64,000 bases of DNA from Siphonodentalium dalli (taxonomy: Eukaryota > Mollusca > Scaphopoda > Gadilida > Siphonodentaliidae): contig CP136061.1 of assembly GCA_032622095.1 (NCBI GenBank), positions 186,132,369 through 186,196,368 of the forward strand. The letters are read 5' to 3'. Below, in pieces: positions 1 to 13,600 of this stretch. Position 1 is the stretch's first letter. Every line of letters begins with the position of its first letter. The notes below the pieces were generated by a model. That model was not told the origin of the DNA. It worked only from the letters and a program-made list of their open reading frames with translations, and did not search any database. Made by a program: the position numbers and the translations under genes.

Positions 1-1267
1 CATATCTCTCCACTGTTAAAGAAAAAAAGTTATCATTATTTTACTTTAATTTAAATTCCAGACCGAAAAGACTAATGTTCTGGACAACATAATCCTTAAA
101 ATTTTAAAATGTTATTACTTCAGTAGACAAAACTCTTACTTTCAGTGTAGCCTTCATGGGTGGGGGTAGTGGAACATCAGGGGAAATTTCTAGCCACACC
201 TTCTAACCTTATAAATATCAGCCAAATTTCCAACATTAGAAAAATTTCCTTGAGGCTTTCCAAATTTAAGAAAAATCCTACCATAATCTCTATTTTAGAA
301 GGAAAATTTTTGACTTAATATATTTATTTTCATTACCGTATTCAAATAACAGTGTTCATGTAGTCAGTATTTTCAGATCATTCACTACGAATGTATATAT
401 TACAAATCAGATAGATATATTCATTTAACAAATGTATGTTGATTTTGTTGCATTTCATGGAGTATGAATGCAAGTTGGTCCGATATTTTGTGTGGATCGG
501 AAAGATATGAAAATGTCAGACCAACTTGCTTCTAGACTCCATGAAACGCAACAAAATTAACGTCCATCTCATATATTTGCACTCAAATTGCAGATTAAAA
601 GAGCATTTAGCACCCATTTTTAATGATATTCTGGTATAGCATTGCAAGCTATGATCATACAATATAAAAAAACAAGTTGAGTCCTCATGAATGCAATGTC
701 ACATGACATGATTTCAACATGTAGGTGTTCTCTATATATTACTTTAGTAAAATATTTACACTCCTACATGTGTTCACACTGTGGAACTTTAATGGAGCAT
801 GAATACCGAATATCTCATGAGCGTCTGGAAAGAAATATCAAATTTTCACTAGCAGCTGCAAGCCGCGAGTGAAAAATCAATATTTCTATCAGACATGAAT
901 GAGATGTTTCAGCTATTCAAACAAAAAACAGTAGGTATTCTTTTTATTATATGCACCTCATTAATGCTAACAGTTGCTTAATTATGTGGCAATATGACTT
1001 TTAACAGTACAATAAATTGAAAAATACTCGGAAATAAACAACTGGTTGACCAAAATTTCTAAAAAAGCTACAGTGAAATAACAAAAGCTACAGTGAAATA
1101 TTCTAAAGATACATATGATGATCTACATTTCGTTAATTTTCCACTATTTTATAGGCAAGCATACAATAAAAGTATATATCCACACAAGGCGCAGAATCAA
1201 TTTCTGAAACTATTTAACTAAATATAATTTATCTCATATATATTTTCAGTATATAGGATTTACTAAC
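1..1267. other. Dynein intron, no gene seen
   Basis: AT-rich intron sequence downstream of the last visible dynein exon. Neither strand shows an exon that continues the dynein protein. The only structure seen is a hairpin near 432-566. Confidence 0.6.
432..566. repeat. Short palindrome (hairpin)
   Basis: The left arm begins GTTGATTTTGTTGCATTTCA and the right arm is its near complement, ending in TGAAACGCAACAAAATTAAC. The inner parts pair too (AAGTTGGTC / GACCAACTT). It is probably a small foldback MITE. No target duplication was identified. Confidence 0.7.
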
Positions 1268-1613
1268 TGAATGACTGCAAATGTTCGGAGGGTTCTTCAA
1301 AGTTACTCTTGACAGCTTCAGTCAATGTTTTGAGGGCATCCTTTAATATTTGATCCGTTACTGAGACATCGGTGTAAGCTACAGTGTTACTGCCAGCCAG
1401 CCATGACTGCACCGTTGGGACTTGTTGTAGAGCTTTTGTGATGTGGTGAACCACGTACAGTACAGTCTCCTCTAGGTCTTCATACGGTGGGTAAAATTGC
1501 ATCTTCCTGTCATCGAATGTCAACTCCATCTTGAGAAGAGGGAGGTTCTGTTGGTCATCTGGGTCAAACAGTCCCACATAACAATCAATGGTCCGAACTA
1601 TGAGGTCCTTCAA
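1268..1613 (-). CDS. DNAH12: Dynein exon 8 (last in window)
   Basis: The acceptor TTCCCACAG is followed by LKDLIVRTIDCYVGLFDPDD and the LPLLKMELTFDDRKMQFYP block, then VPTVQSWLAG. All are hallmarks of the DNAH12/DNAH7/DNAH3 tail. The donor is taken as TTCA|GTTAGT, giving phase 1. The next exon is not visible before base 1. Confidence 0.93.
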
Positions 1614-4600
1614 CTGTGGGAAGAAAAAAATAAAGACTGAATAATTTGTAGCTGACAATCAACTGTTTAGTATGGCTAATGACACATTTTCAGCTATAAC
1701 TAGAGCAACTTTATTCACAATGAAGGTACTGCACTCAACATATGCACAACATAAGGTATTTATTAGAATTCATGTTATAGCCGCATTGATGACTACTATA
1801 TGATGAATACAGTTTTTGAAAAATAGGCTAAATCCATCTGAATTGAGCAAATACAAGTCTGAAGAGTAAAAAAAAAAAAATTCTGAAAGTGTTTCATACA
1901 CCAACTGATATTGTTGGTGTTGACAAGTACATATCCAGCATATAGTGTCACTGGTTGAAAATGTCCTTTTCGGCGTATCAACATCTGACATGTATATGTT
2001 TTGTCCATAAGTAGCCTAACCTGGTTTGATATCAGCGTTGACACATTGCTGTAGAATGAGTCCAGTTTTTCTCCTCGAACTGATGCAAAGTTATTTTTAT
2101 CAGCAAACACATTGATGATAGATGGAAACCAGCTATAAAAAAGGAAATTCAAATAGTCTATCAAAAAATAGTATCTATTGTCATTTAAAAAGCTTATAAC
2201 AGTTATTTTAATAGTATTTAGTATTGGAAATTAGTTGAGAAAAAACTGAAACAAATTGTTAATTCCATAATATAGTTATAGAAAAAACACTGTTCCTCTG
2301 AGGTATTAATTTCATGTATTTTAAATTTATGTATGAGTATGATTTGAGCATAATGTTGTAGTATTCAATAATTGACATCAAAGATACATTATGTATGCAT
2401 TGACTAACTTTTTTTATTACCAATGTGATGTGCCAATTAAAACATTAAAAAGGTGAACCGAGTAATCATTCTTTATCTACATCTTTTTTGTTTTATCAGG
2501 GCATAACAACGCATGCACAATTTCCATAGAAGATATAATGTAATATAAAAGTCTTGGCAGGGGCAATGAGGGAGAACAATATTGTCTGCATCCTGCCAGC
2601 TTGGCTAGCAGCTATTCTAGCGTTATAAGATAAATTCAAAATAAATTCAAGAGTTGTTACCTGTGCATCAACCGTTCTTCTGATTTCTCGACATCCAATG
2701 CTACATTGTTCTTTAAGTGATCAAACTCCATTGGACCTTGTGACCTAGGAACATAAGCTCAATTTAGTGCTAGGGTTACAAACCCCACAATTATAATAAA
2801 ACTTCATAAACTAAATTCCACACAATGTGTTGCTTATCTTTCATAAATTATATGAAATTTTAAATAGTTGATGATAATGTTTTGCATAGCATTGACATTA
2901 AATTGCTCGTCCAACACTCAAGAAAACCATGTATAGCAGGACAACTTGTAGCATATAAACTTCCACCATTTCTGCTTAGTACCATAGTATCCATGCATAT
3001 CAGATAATAATAAAATAGTTTAATGTGCAAAGTTCATTGCATATAGTGGTAATTCACTGGAAATCCATTCAATATGCAAAATGCTTACTTCAGGTAGTTT
3101 GTAACCCTTTGTTAACTAAATATGCGTAGTTAACTAGGGATTAATTGAATATGTTCAACACAACCATGTACTTAAATCCATAACTTGTTTCCTGAACAGT
3201 CCCTCCAAATGACTGAATAGGAACCCATTGTTTCCTGCACTTGTTTTATTAAAACACCCCTCCTAATAAAAACACCACTCGGTGCCAAGCTCGGGGTCGT
3301 GTACCGGGAACGGGCATATATGTATGTGTGGCATCACACATAATTTACGTTATTCAGTGTCATTGAAATTTTCAACAGAAACCACGTTTTTGAGAAAAAA
3401 TCATGTGACTTCCAGCAGTGGTTGCATGTGCAAAAGTGTGGAATCAGCAATGGACCAACATGATGAAAAGAAAATTTGCTACTTCGCAACTTACGATATG
3501 TGATAATGAATAATTGAAGTATTTATTTATTTATAAACAGGTATTATAAATAAACAGTTTCACATCCGATCAATTTCGTTTGTGACATCATGACATGTTT
3601 CATGATGTCATTTGTCTTTGTCAGCCAGAATCCCGAAAAGACTGCTCTCATCTCCAGACAACTGATTTAGCCTCAGTAGATTAGACCACTATATATACAC
3701 AGACACATTTCAATTACTGTAACAAGGGACATTTTTATAAGGTCTACGGTATCCGTGTCTGTATGAACCCTCCTTTCTAGTCATTTTTCTACTCATTCGG
3801 AAGCTAGGAGATATGCTTAGTTATCGGCTTAACTGCAGCGACAAGCATTGTATAACATTCAATATTACCCCCCCCCCCCATACATAAAAAGCACGTCAAT
3901 CATGTCATAATACAGTCAATCTTTGTTAGTCACACATCAGTAACTCGAATACCCCACTTAAGTCAAAGCCATTGCCTGATCACTGCTGAGCTCGTGTGCA
4001 AAGCCAATAGAATAATCACGGTTAAATCGAAGGTTGATAAGTTGAAATTCCTGCTTAAAGCGAAACGGAATTTGGTCCAAACAGCTAGCTTATAACACTA
4101 ATTCCTGATGGTTAAGTCAAATACCATAGGCGACACATCTCCATGTGAATATAACTCCATTCAATTGACATAAAAAGCTGTGAGGTATAATTGCAAGTTT
4201 CCTAGAGTCTTTGTTTGTTTATTTAATATATTAATGAGGTGCATGGGTCAATTTCCACCCTGTGAGGATTAGTGGTGACATACGAAAGGAAAAATCATAT
4301 TTACACCACCTGATACAGAGAATAATTTCATTCAGTCATGTCTTCCCAAAACGAAAACAATATTCCAAACGAAGAAATGCGCCATCTATCTGACAATAGA
4401 AAATGACTTCGTGGATGCCATCTTGACAGAAAAAAAGAGAACAAACTATGTCTTAAAGACGATGAAGACGAGGTCATAGAGTGCACCAAGCACGACCCGA
4501 CGATACTCAACGATGGATTGCATGGCTGCAACCTTGTATTGTGATATCTGATGGCCGAAGCAAATATGGCCAATGACCTTATGAAAATGCTGGGAATCAG

Positions 4601-7600
4601 CGATAAACTGAAAAAAGATTCAACGACTAAATATCTGCAGAATCCAAAATCCTTGATCACCAGTCATTTCCAGTCCTAAATCCTAATTTTTGCAAATACT
4701 ATTCATTGTAACCACTTCTGGGTCAAATGTTCTTTTGTTATCTCTACCGCAAATCAATTGATTTTTTTGGTCATATTCTGTGTTTTTATTATATTATGCA
4801 ATAAATATTCATAACGATTATCAGTTCTTCCCAGGAGACAGGAGTGACTGTACTCGCACCGGTATGCACTCATAACATTCAATTCACGGCTGCTAAAATT
4901 TCCTCATCCCTCTTGTCAAAATGCTTATGGTGACTACAGGTATTCATTGAAAAACCCAACTTACGATTATATTATTGGTGCAATATTACACTCTTCTTCT
5001 GAATTGCGGGAGCAAATAAATAATCTTGCTGTGTTTTCCTCGTGGGAAGGACTGCAATTATCATCTGGTCTGTTGTATGTGATCAGCATAGTAACTGACT
5101 ACTGATCTAGAGTGGGTATATAGGTTGAAAACAATTGTTTTCCATCAAAATTAATTTGACTGGTTGGAATTTGGGGTTGAAATGGTTAAGTCGAACACAT
5201 GGATAGCTCAAAGTAACCCAACGGGCCCGTGCACTTCAACTTAACGAAATTTGACTGTATACTCTTGGGTTGTTTCAAATCTAAATCACATATTTCTAAT
5301 TAAAATTTAAATTATCATGCAAACATGGGAAACGATCAGTTTTGGCAGTAAGGGTCATACAAGGTGTATACCCCCACATTTGCATAGTGTCTAGAGATAG
5401 ATGGAGATCGAACCCCCATCACTGGACACTCTTTTGAGTGCATATTCACTAAATATGTTGCATATCTTCAAAATGTCAGTAACAATATCCTGAAGTTTTA
5501 GGTACATAGGATACAAATTGTAGGAGAAGTTGATTTCACAGTTAAGGCACCCAAGTGCATATTCATTAAAAATTCACTCAAAAGTCGAGAAAGGGTCAAT
5601 AAGTCTAAAATAAAACAAAATTTCAGCCAAAACACTTCCTGTTGCTCATCTTCAATGTTTCGGTAACAATGTCCTGAAGTTTTAGGTCAATAGGATACAA
5701 ACTGCGTGCAGATTTGATTTCACAGTTAATGTACCCAAATCTGGAGGGATAGACGGACGGATGAAGATCATTATATAGTCGCCAAAACTTTGAAAAAGTC
5801 AGGGGACAATGAACCACCCGAAGTAAGATCACTTACCTGCACTGTGAACAATCTACGAGGATCATATTTCCGAGTGTCTGCTGACACATATCCAGCACGA
5901 CTTGCATCGATGGATGCAAAATGTGTAGGAAGTCCCTAATAAATTCTCTGTGGGCAACAAACTCATTGTGCCACGGTCGAGAGAAATCCAGACCACTGAA
6001 ATGTAACACAAAATTTGTATTTCCACAAAAGGAAATGTGATGAGATATTCACAATATTCAAATCATGACAGACCTATAAATTTCAACCAGAATGTCATTG
6101 AAAATATCAATAGATGCATATTAATATATTTGGTGAATAATAAATATGGAACCAGACATACTAATAATTGGACCAGATAGTGATTAGATCTCTGAGACAG
6201 TTGATACAAGTTTGAAGAACACCAAGATGGCTGAAGACTGGGAGGCTGAACTTCTATTTTCCGAATGTCCAGTTGTTTATCTGTTAACCATTTACCCAAC
6301 AAACCGGCCAAATAAAGCTTCAACAGCCTAAAATATATTCGATCTGTCTCAATAGAACCATACAAATATGGATATCATTGGAACCGGCTCCTTGACCACA
6401 TTGTGATAGTTACAGTTATGCCCTGTGCCAATGCATTCTCTTATATATGCGAGTCGACCATAGGTCGCCTCGCATATATAAGAGAATGCATTGGCCTAAA
6501 AAAAAATCTTTTTTTAACACTTTTTACCATTTTATCTTACATTCTTTAACAATTTTATAATTTTTAATGTGTTAAGCCAATGCATTCTCTTATATATGCG
6601 AGGCGACCTATGGTCAACTCGCATATATAAGAGAATGCATTGGCACAGGGCCGTTCTGTTGGGTAAAGGGTTAACCCAGATTTAATTTTTAAATTTATAA
6701 AGTTTAGAATTATGTTGTAAACATACGTGGGTTCCTGGGGTGGTCCTTTATCATCATCATCTAAGCCTCCTTTGCAAACAGGCTTGACAAGTACATGTTG
6801 AACTGGAATAAAATCAAGAAGAAATCATGACAAGTGTACAAAGTTAATATCGACACTTTATTCTGTAATTTTCTGAATGACTGAAGAATTGTTTATTTCA
6901 TTAGAAGCCTCTTACATGTAATATATATAATATTGCACACACATGTGCATCAACACTTTTATGGAATTTCTTAATCCAAAACAGTTTAATCCTTTGAAAT
7001 TACTCACTGATGAGTAGGTACGTGATTCCCACTGATTCATTTGTAGGGATGTTATACTAATAAGTTCAACAATTAGGCTGTTTGTTAACTCATCAGTTGA
7101 ACATCCATTCAAATGAATCTTTAAAGTATCCATATCCCAAGAAATGAAATATGTTCCATGCCGATGCATAATTTTAGAACTAAATGATTGAAACCATTCA
7201 GTACTTAAGGTGTTAACTTACCCATTGACTTTTTCATGCTGTTGTCAAAGTCCACGACAGTTTCGTTGAACAATTCATCTATACAAGCTTTCATCGCCGC
7301 ACCATGCCTGAGGTGTTCTGGTATGAGCTGTAAAATGTGTTCTCTCCATTCCTTCTGCATTGGAGTGATTGGTGCACTTTCTACACATTTCTTCAAAAAC
7401 TGATAATTTATCTAAAACATATTCATATTTAAATAAAATTTATGAAAAGCAATAAACCTTGTACCAGTAAACTTTAATTCAGTTTCAGTCTTCAGAAATA
7501 CATGCTCACCAAATATTTATATCACTTGTGGAAATCTAAATATGAATGTTTCAAATAACACAGCTTAAAACATAAAACAAAATTTTATAATAAAAAGTTT

Positions 7601-10600
7601 ACAAATTCTACCAAAAGAAGATATCTAGAGAAAATAATGCATTACTTTCTATTAAATTTAAACACACTGTGGGAAATTAAGACAATATAGTAGCACATAT
7701 TGTATCAGGAATTAATTATAGAAGGAGAAATTTGTGTAAGCTAACTAGTATTAAATTACAGAGACAATTAATGCATGCCTCTAGGGCAGTTTGCCAAATT
7801 CTATCACATGGACTAACATCCATGCAATGAACCTAGTGTTATTTTCTGTCATTAACATAGTATCATTACATGGTAAAGGGAAGACGCCATTTTTAATTTG
7901 CTAGATTTGCTAGACCTCTATTTGGGCTAGTAAATTCACTTACCAAATTTCATTCCATTCAGTTCAGACTTACTAAAGTTATCATCAGGAAATGAAAATT
8001 AAGAGCAAATTCCAGGAAAAAGGACCATAACTATGATGAAAATTAACGGGTGGGACCCAATTTTGAACAGGACCTGTATTTTGTGCAAGTAAACCGACAT
8101 ACCAAATTTCATTTCATTCAGTTGAGACTATCTAAAGTTATCATCCAGAAACCAAAAACGAAAGGACAGATGGACGGACATACAGATGGACAGACCAATA
8201 ACATAATACCAGGGTTTCCGCTAGGGGTTGGTGGAATGGTACCCCTATGGCTTCTGGAGGAAATCTCAGTCCATCCACAAATTGTGAATATCTACAATAT
8301 CTACCAGTATTTTGTAAGTCAGTCGATAACTTAAGCCAAGTCATAATTGTGTTTTATTTTTGACAATTTGAGGAGTTAATGTAAAGATGATGTCATTTAG
8401 TGCTGCATATAAACATTGTTACGTACCGTAAATTTTGCGACAAAACATCAAGTTAAATTCAAGTGTAAAATAAGTGAAAATACTGCCAATTTTTCATACT
8501 GCAACCAACAACGGTTCACTAAATTCATGACAACATGTTATACCATGAAATATTCCTGATCATTCTTAAGTGACTAACATCTGGACCTCATCTACATAAT
8601 TATTCATCAGAATGAGTCAGAACAGTGTGTTAGTTGAGAACATTATTGCAATGTAACCAGGCAGAATCAACCCAGGGACCAGCTTACAGTAATGCTCTAA
8701 GTAATCGACTTCTTAACCACAGCAGAATTATGGGTAACTTATCAGGATTTAGTCGGAAATATGGCTTGTTGCCATTCATCGGAAAGCTCTCCCCGAAAGC
8801 TTTCCGATGAATAGCAACAAGCCATATTTCCGACTAAATCCTGAAAAGTTACCCATAATTCTGCTGTGGTTAATGAAGATAATTCAAATTGGGAGAAGTC
8901 ACTTCTCTCCATTATATTATCAGGGAGAATTCATAATATCTGAAGTTCAATTTACATACCAACATCACATTTCTGTGATCCAATAAGAATTATGCAATAC
9001 AAGAGCCTATTTATAAAACAATTATAGCGAGTAAGGACACCAATATAATCAGAAAATACACTTCAAATTTTTGTTTTGAATTATGCATACTGGTATACAA
9101 GAGAGAAGTCAGTTCTCCCAATGACAAAAATGGGGAGAAGTGGCACATTATAGCGAGAATATATGTCTCCCAAGTCGCCCTCTAGGCTGGTCTCTGAATC
9201 AACCAAGTGGCTTTTATTGATGTCCGCTTTGATATCTTTCCAAATTAGGCAAAAATAATTGTCACTGTGTGTAGCCCCGAAAATTGTTCTGTCACTATTG
9301 ATAACCATTAGCAGGCAAATAATATTATCGTTTATTACTCCCTGTTGGTTTTATTTAGTGGCAGATGCACACATGTTCTAGGCATTAATCTGGTGATATA
9401 TGTCGGAGCGGAAATTTTGGTGAGGGGAAAGGGACCCTAAAAGGGACCTGCTGCCTCTATAGCAGAAACGCTGATAATACATCCCGCTTTTTTTTAAAAC
9501 AGGCGTATCAAAACTCAATACAACTCTCGATTTCCAAATAAACATATAGGACGGAAAAAACATACAGGTCAGATTTCCCCCAAATTTTTTATAATAGTAC
9601 AGGGTGGAATAAACGTAGGGCATAAATTTCCCCAAAACTATTGAAATAAAACTTAAAAGTTCAGCGTGAAAATATCCCATGTAATAAACATTTATAATAC
9701 ACCCTATTCTGCCCTATTACTGTATTAATTTATGTTTTATTACTACATTGTAATTGTTATCCCTATTGAGAAATAAGTTTATTTTTAACAATAGTATCCT
9801 ACACATTCGGATCCAAGGATATGCCAATTCAAACTTTTCCTTCAAGAATATTTATCATGTCTATCATTAACGAAATGGGTCAGTTATATTTCCAATTTGA
9901 TTTCAAGCAAACTTCGATCTCGTTTTGCGAGAACTTGCAAGTAATATGTCATACTAGTATTCTATTTATAAAATGTATTGTTCGCTATGGGGCTCCAAAA
10001 TGTGTGATGTGACATTGCTTTGAGATAGCTGATGTCACTAAAATATTGACATACGCAGACTGGTATTCTGAAGATGCATGTGATCGCTCGGCGCTCGCCA
10101 ATCGCCATTATACAATGATAAATACCCATAATACCACAAAATATTTACACTAATTACAGTGCTATTTAAATGTAACGTCAGTCCAGTTTATTCTAATCCC
10201 CATAGTGATCCCCCACAAATAATGCCAAGTCACTAAACATATACTCCCTGAAGCACTCAAACAATTGTCTGCTTTGACCCATTCATTACTGAATTTACTG
10301 CTCAAGGGAATTCAGCCTCAACCGTACACAAGTGGTCACTATATATTATTCCGGTGTCACATAATGACAGCTTAATGTACATGAGCATACATGCGCACAC
10401 ATTTCATTTTACCGATACTTTTCTATATTCACGCTATAAGACTAGTGCTAGTTAGTTATTTGCCGCCAATGTGAAGAAACCCTGACATCAAATATAAACC
10501 GACTGATCGGTGTTCCCGCGAAAAAAATGACATCAGATTATCGCGATAAAATGTCCAACGAGCCAGCTGTCAATTGTTGATGTAAATATCGCAGGCTATT

Positions 10601-13600
10601 TTTAAATGACAGCCCATTTCCGTGTGCTCTACTTTTGAATTGGGAAAACATCTTTGGAACTAAACAGTAGAAATTATCCATATTATTTTATAAAAGACAA
10701 ACAGATTCAAGTTAATTGAACAGAGTTTTTTGGAAAAATTAATAAACGTGCAGACCCAAATAAGGACCGTACAGGGCAGATTTTTTCTTGAAATTAATAA
10801 GCGTAATTAATAACAGGTACGCTTATTTGGAACCCGAGAGTACATGAAGAAAGCAACTACTTACAGTAAGCAACTGAAATTTAAATTTCCAAGATATATT
10901 AATTCTGATATTCAAATGTGATTGGCGCATCACATGAGTGGGATTTATTGATAGGTTGCTTGAATAATGGGTTGGTGTGTGATGCATCTTAACAACTAAA
11001 TCACCATTGGCCCGAACTCAGATATATTTGTCAGAGCAAGGTTCTACAGTGAAGAAAGTATGACTGTCATGATTAGCAGATACTATTGTATACACCCGTC
11101 CCATCCCTGAGGATAACCCCAGTCTATGTTTTGGTGCCCAAAACAATCTTGGGGTGGTCCAGATAAGCCCACCCCCATGTTTAGAACGTAGAAGGCGAGT
11201 TTACATCAATTTTGATGTCAGGTTAACTCTGAATCAAGATGACAAAAATAATAAGAGTCTAATTACAAAAATAGCATTATTCCAGCTAATTTCCATGGAA
11301 AACTCATTAATACCATCTGCCCCAATGATTTGTTTCACAAAATGTGCTGTTTTAATACAATATATAAAATGATCTTTGTGTCTTTATTTTAAATATATAT
11401 CTAACATAATAAAACACAAAACAAATTATTTTCTTTAAATAAAACAATATATACATCATGATTTATATAAAACACAACTTTAAATTAGCACTTTGAAGGC
11501 AAACTGATATTTTGCATGTGGGGGTCCTCGACAGCAAGCCCAGTCCCAAGTTTTTGTGTTAAAACAATCAATGGCCCCCCTGGGTTACTGTTGGGTGTAT
11601 ACCGTTATTTATGTTTCTTAATAATTGGCTATAAGCATAACTTGTGACCTGCACACAGTGCAAACTGATATCAGAGAACGTATATATGCAATGATACATT
11701 AAAACTATAGACCAGGTGTTATTAAAGTCTCATGGATACGGCGTGAAACTCCTGCTTAGCTTTCCCTCACATACGGAGACCCCACCCCCAAATTATCTCC
11801 CACATATCTGTCAAAATCGTGGAATGATTTTTGCATGTTGCAATTTTTCAAGTATTTTCATGTATCATAAAATTACAACGAACTGTCGGTATCATCAGAT
11901 AAGTTCAGATTCATCATCATTCAGTTCTAATTAGCAATGCGTGAACTGAGACTAATTAATTTTCACACTCGTGAATAGCCATGTTATGGTATACAATAGA
12001 TTTAAGAATACGACTTGGAATTACATAAGCGAGCACGAATGACAATGTTTGGGCATCCCTCATTATATTAATGAATTGTTCTCGAAAAAGACGACTGCAT
12101 CATTTGTCAAAACAGACATGCAATCATGTCCACTTTATTACAAAGGACATATTTGTTAATGGCCTCCAAAAATGAAACTGGCAATGACACTGTAGCTCAA
12201 CTTGGGGAGATGTTAGTAATTTTAAGCTGAGCAGTCAATAGAATGATATTAAAGACGGAAAGTCAAAAAGATTCAGTAAATAGATTGTATTGTGTAAATG
12301 AAATTAATTTCATTTCAAACATTTTTCCACTAAATGTGGGCTGCAGGGTGTGCCAATGGATTCAAATGTGAAATCAAAGATGGCTCCAGGCCAGGGAAGG
12401 ATCCAGATAATTTTTGGGGACACCTGTTCTTTATTTGAGTATGTGCCCATATAAATTTGGATGTTAAAATATTCAGTACTGGATACTTGATTGTGCAAAT
12501 AAAGGCTCCATATTATAGACTATATATCATCTGCGGGCTGATGATTTGCATTACTAGTACATTTTGTTGAATTATAGAAAAATTCCTTGAAAATATGGAA
12601 GATCCAACTTGAATAAATACTATCTACATGGAATTTGGGGACATTTGGGTCTCTATAGTTTGGGCACCCAAACCTGTAACGGGTATCAAAACATCCCTGG
12701 ATCCTTCTCTGCTCCAGGCACAACATGTTTTTAAACAAATTGGAAAGCTTTCATCTAGAGGTCACAACAAAGAACCATATGAAGTTTGGATGAGGGATGT
12801 GGCATGTAGGGTATGCCAAATGTTTTTATCGAAATTCGAAAAATATTGTTGGCGCCCATCTAGAGGTCACCCTGAAGATCCTTCTGAAGTTTGGTAACGA
12901 TCAGATGAGGGATGTGACCTGTAGGTGTGCCGAAGGATTTAGCCATGCAAAGAGTAAAATCCAAGATGGCCACTGGCAGCCATGTTTTTTAACAAATTTC
13001 AGAAATAATCGATGGCTCCCATCTAGAGGTCACCCCGAAGATCCGTATGAAGTTCAATGATGATCGGATGAGGCCTGTAGGGTGTGCCAAAGGATTTAAT
13101 CATGCAATGAGTAAAATCCAGGATGGCCGCTGGCGGCAAAATTTTATTAATGAATTTTGGAAATAATCGATGGCTCCCATCTAGAGGTCACCTGAAGATC
13201 CATATAACGTTTGGTGATGATCGGATGAGGAATGTGGTCTGTGTCTGTAGGGTGTGCCAAAGTATTTATAGTCATGCAAAGAGTAAAATTCAAGATGGCT
13301 GCCGGTGGCCATGTTTTTCATCGAAAATCACTAAAATTTTATAGCTCCCATCTAGAGGTGATCCTAAACATGTCTGTAAACTTTCTAAACGTTTCTTTAA
13401 TAAATGCAGGCTGCAGGCTCAAGGTTGCAGAAATGGGATCAATTTTGAAATTCAAAATGGCTGCTAGTGGCCATGTTTTTTAATGAATTTCGGAAAAAAA
13501 TTGATGGCTCCAATCTAGGTCACCCCGAAGATCCATATTAAATTTGGTGATCATCGGATGAGGGATGTGGCCTGTAGGGTGAGCCAAAGGAAATTGTTGA

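Noticed and set aside
1770-2164. Long minus-strand ORFs extending past dynein exon 7
   Set aside because: Only the 2132-2021 part matches the family; the rest is intron read-through beyond the GTTAGG donor.
4338-4679. Selenoprotein gene with two in-frame TGA codons
   Set aside because: It lies inside a TIR element, ends like a pogo transposase, shows no SECIS-like hairpin that I could see, and both TGAs fit CGA decay.
12628-13483. Series of overlapping ORFs with repeated CHVFxxNF...PSRGHPEDPYEV sequence
   Set aside because: They are translations of the Helitron tandem repeat in shifting frames, not a repeat protein gene.
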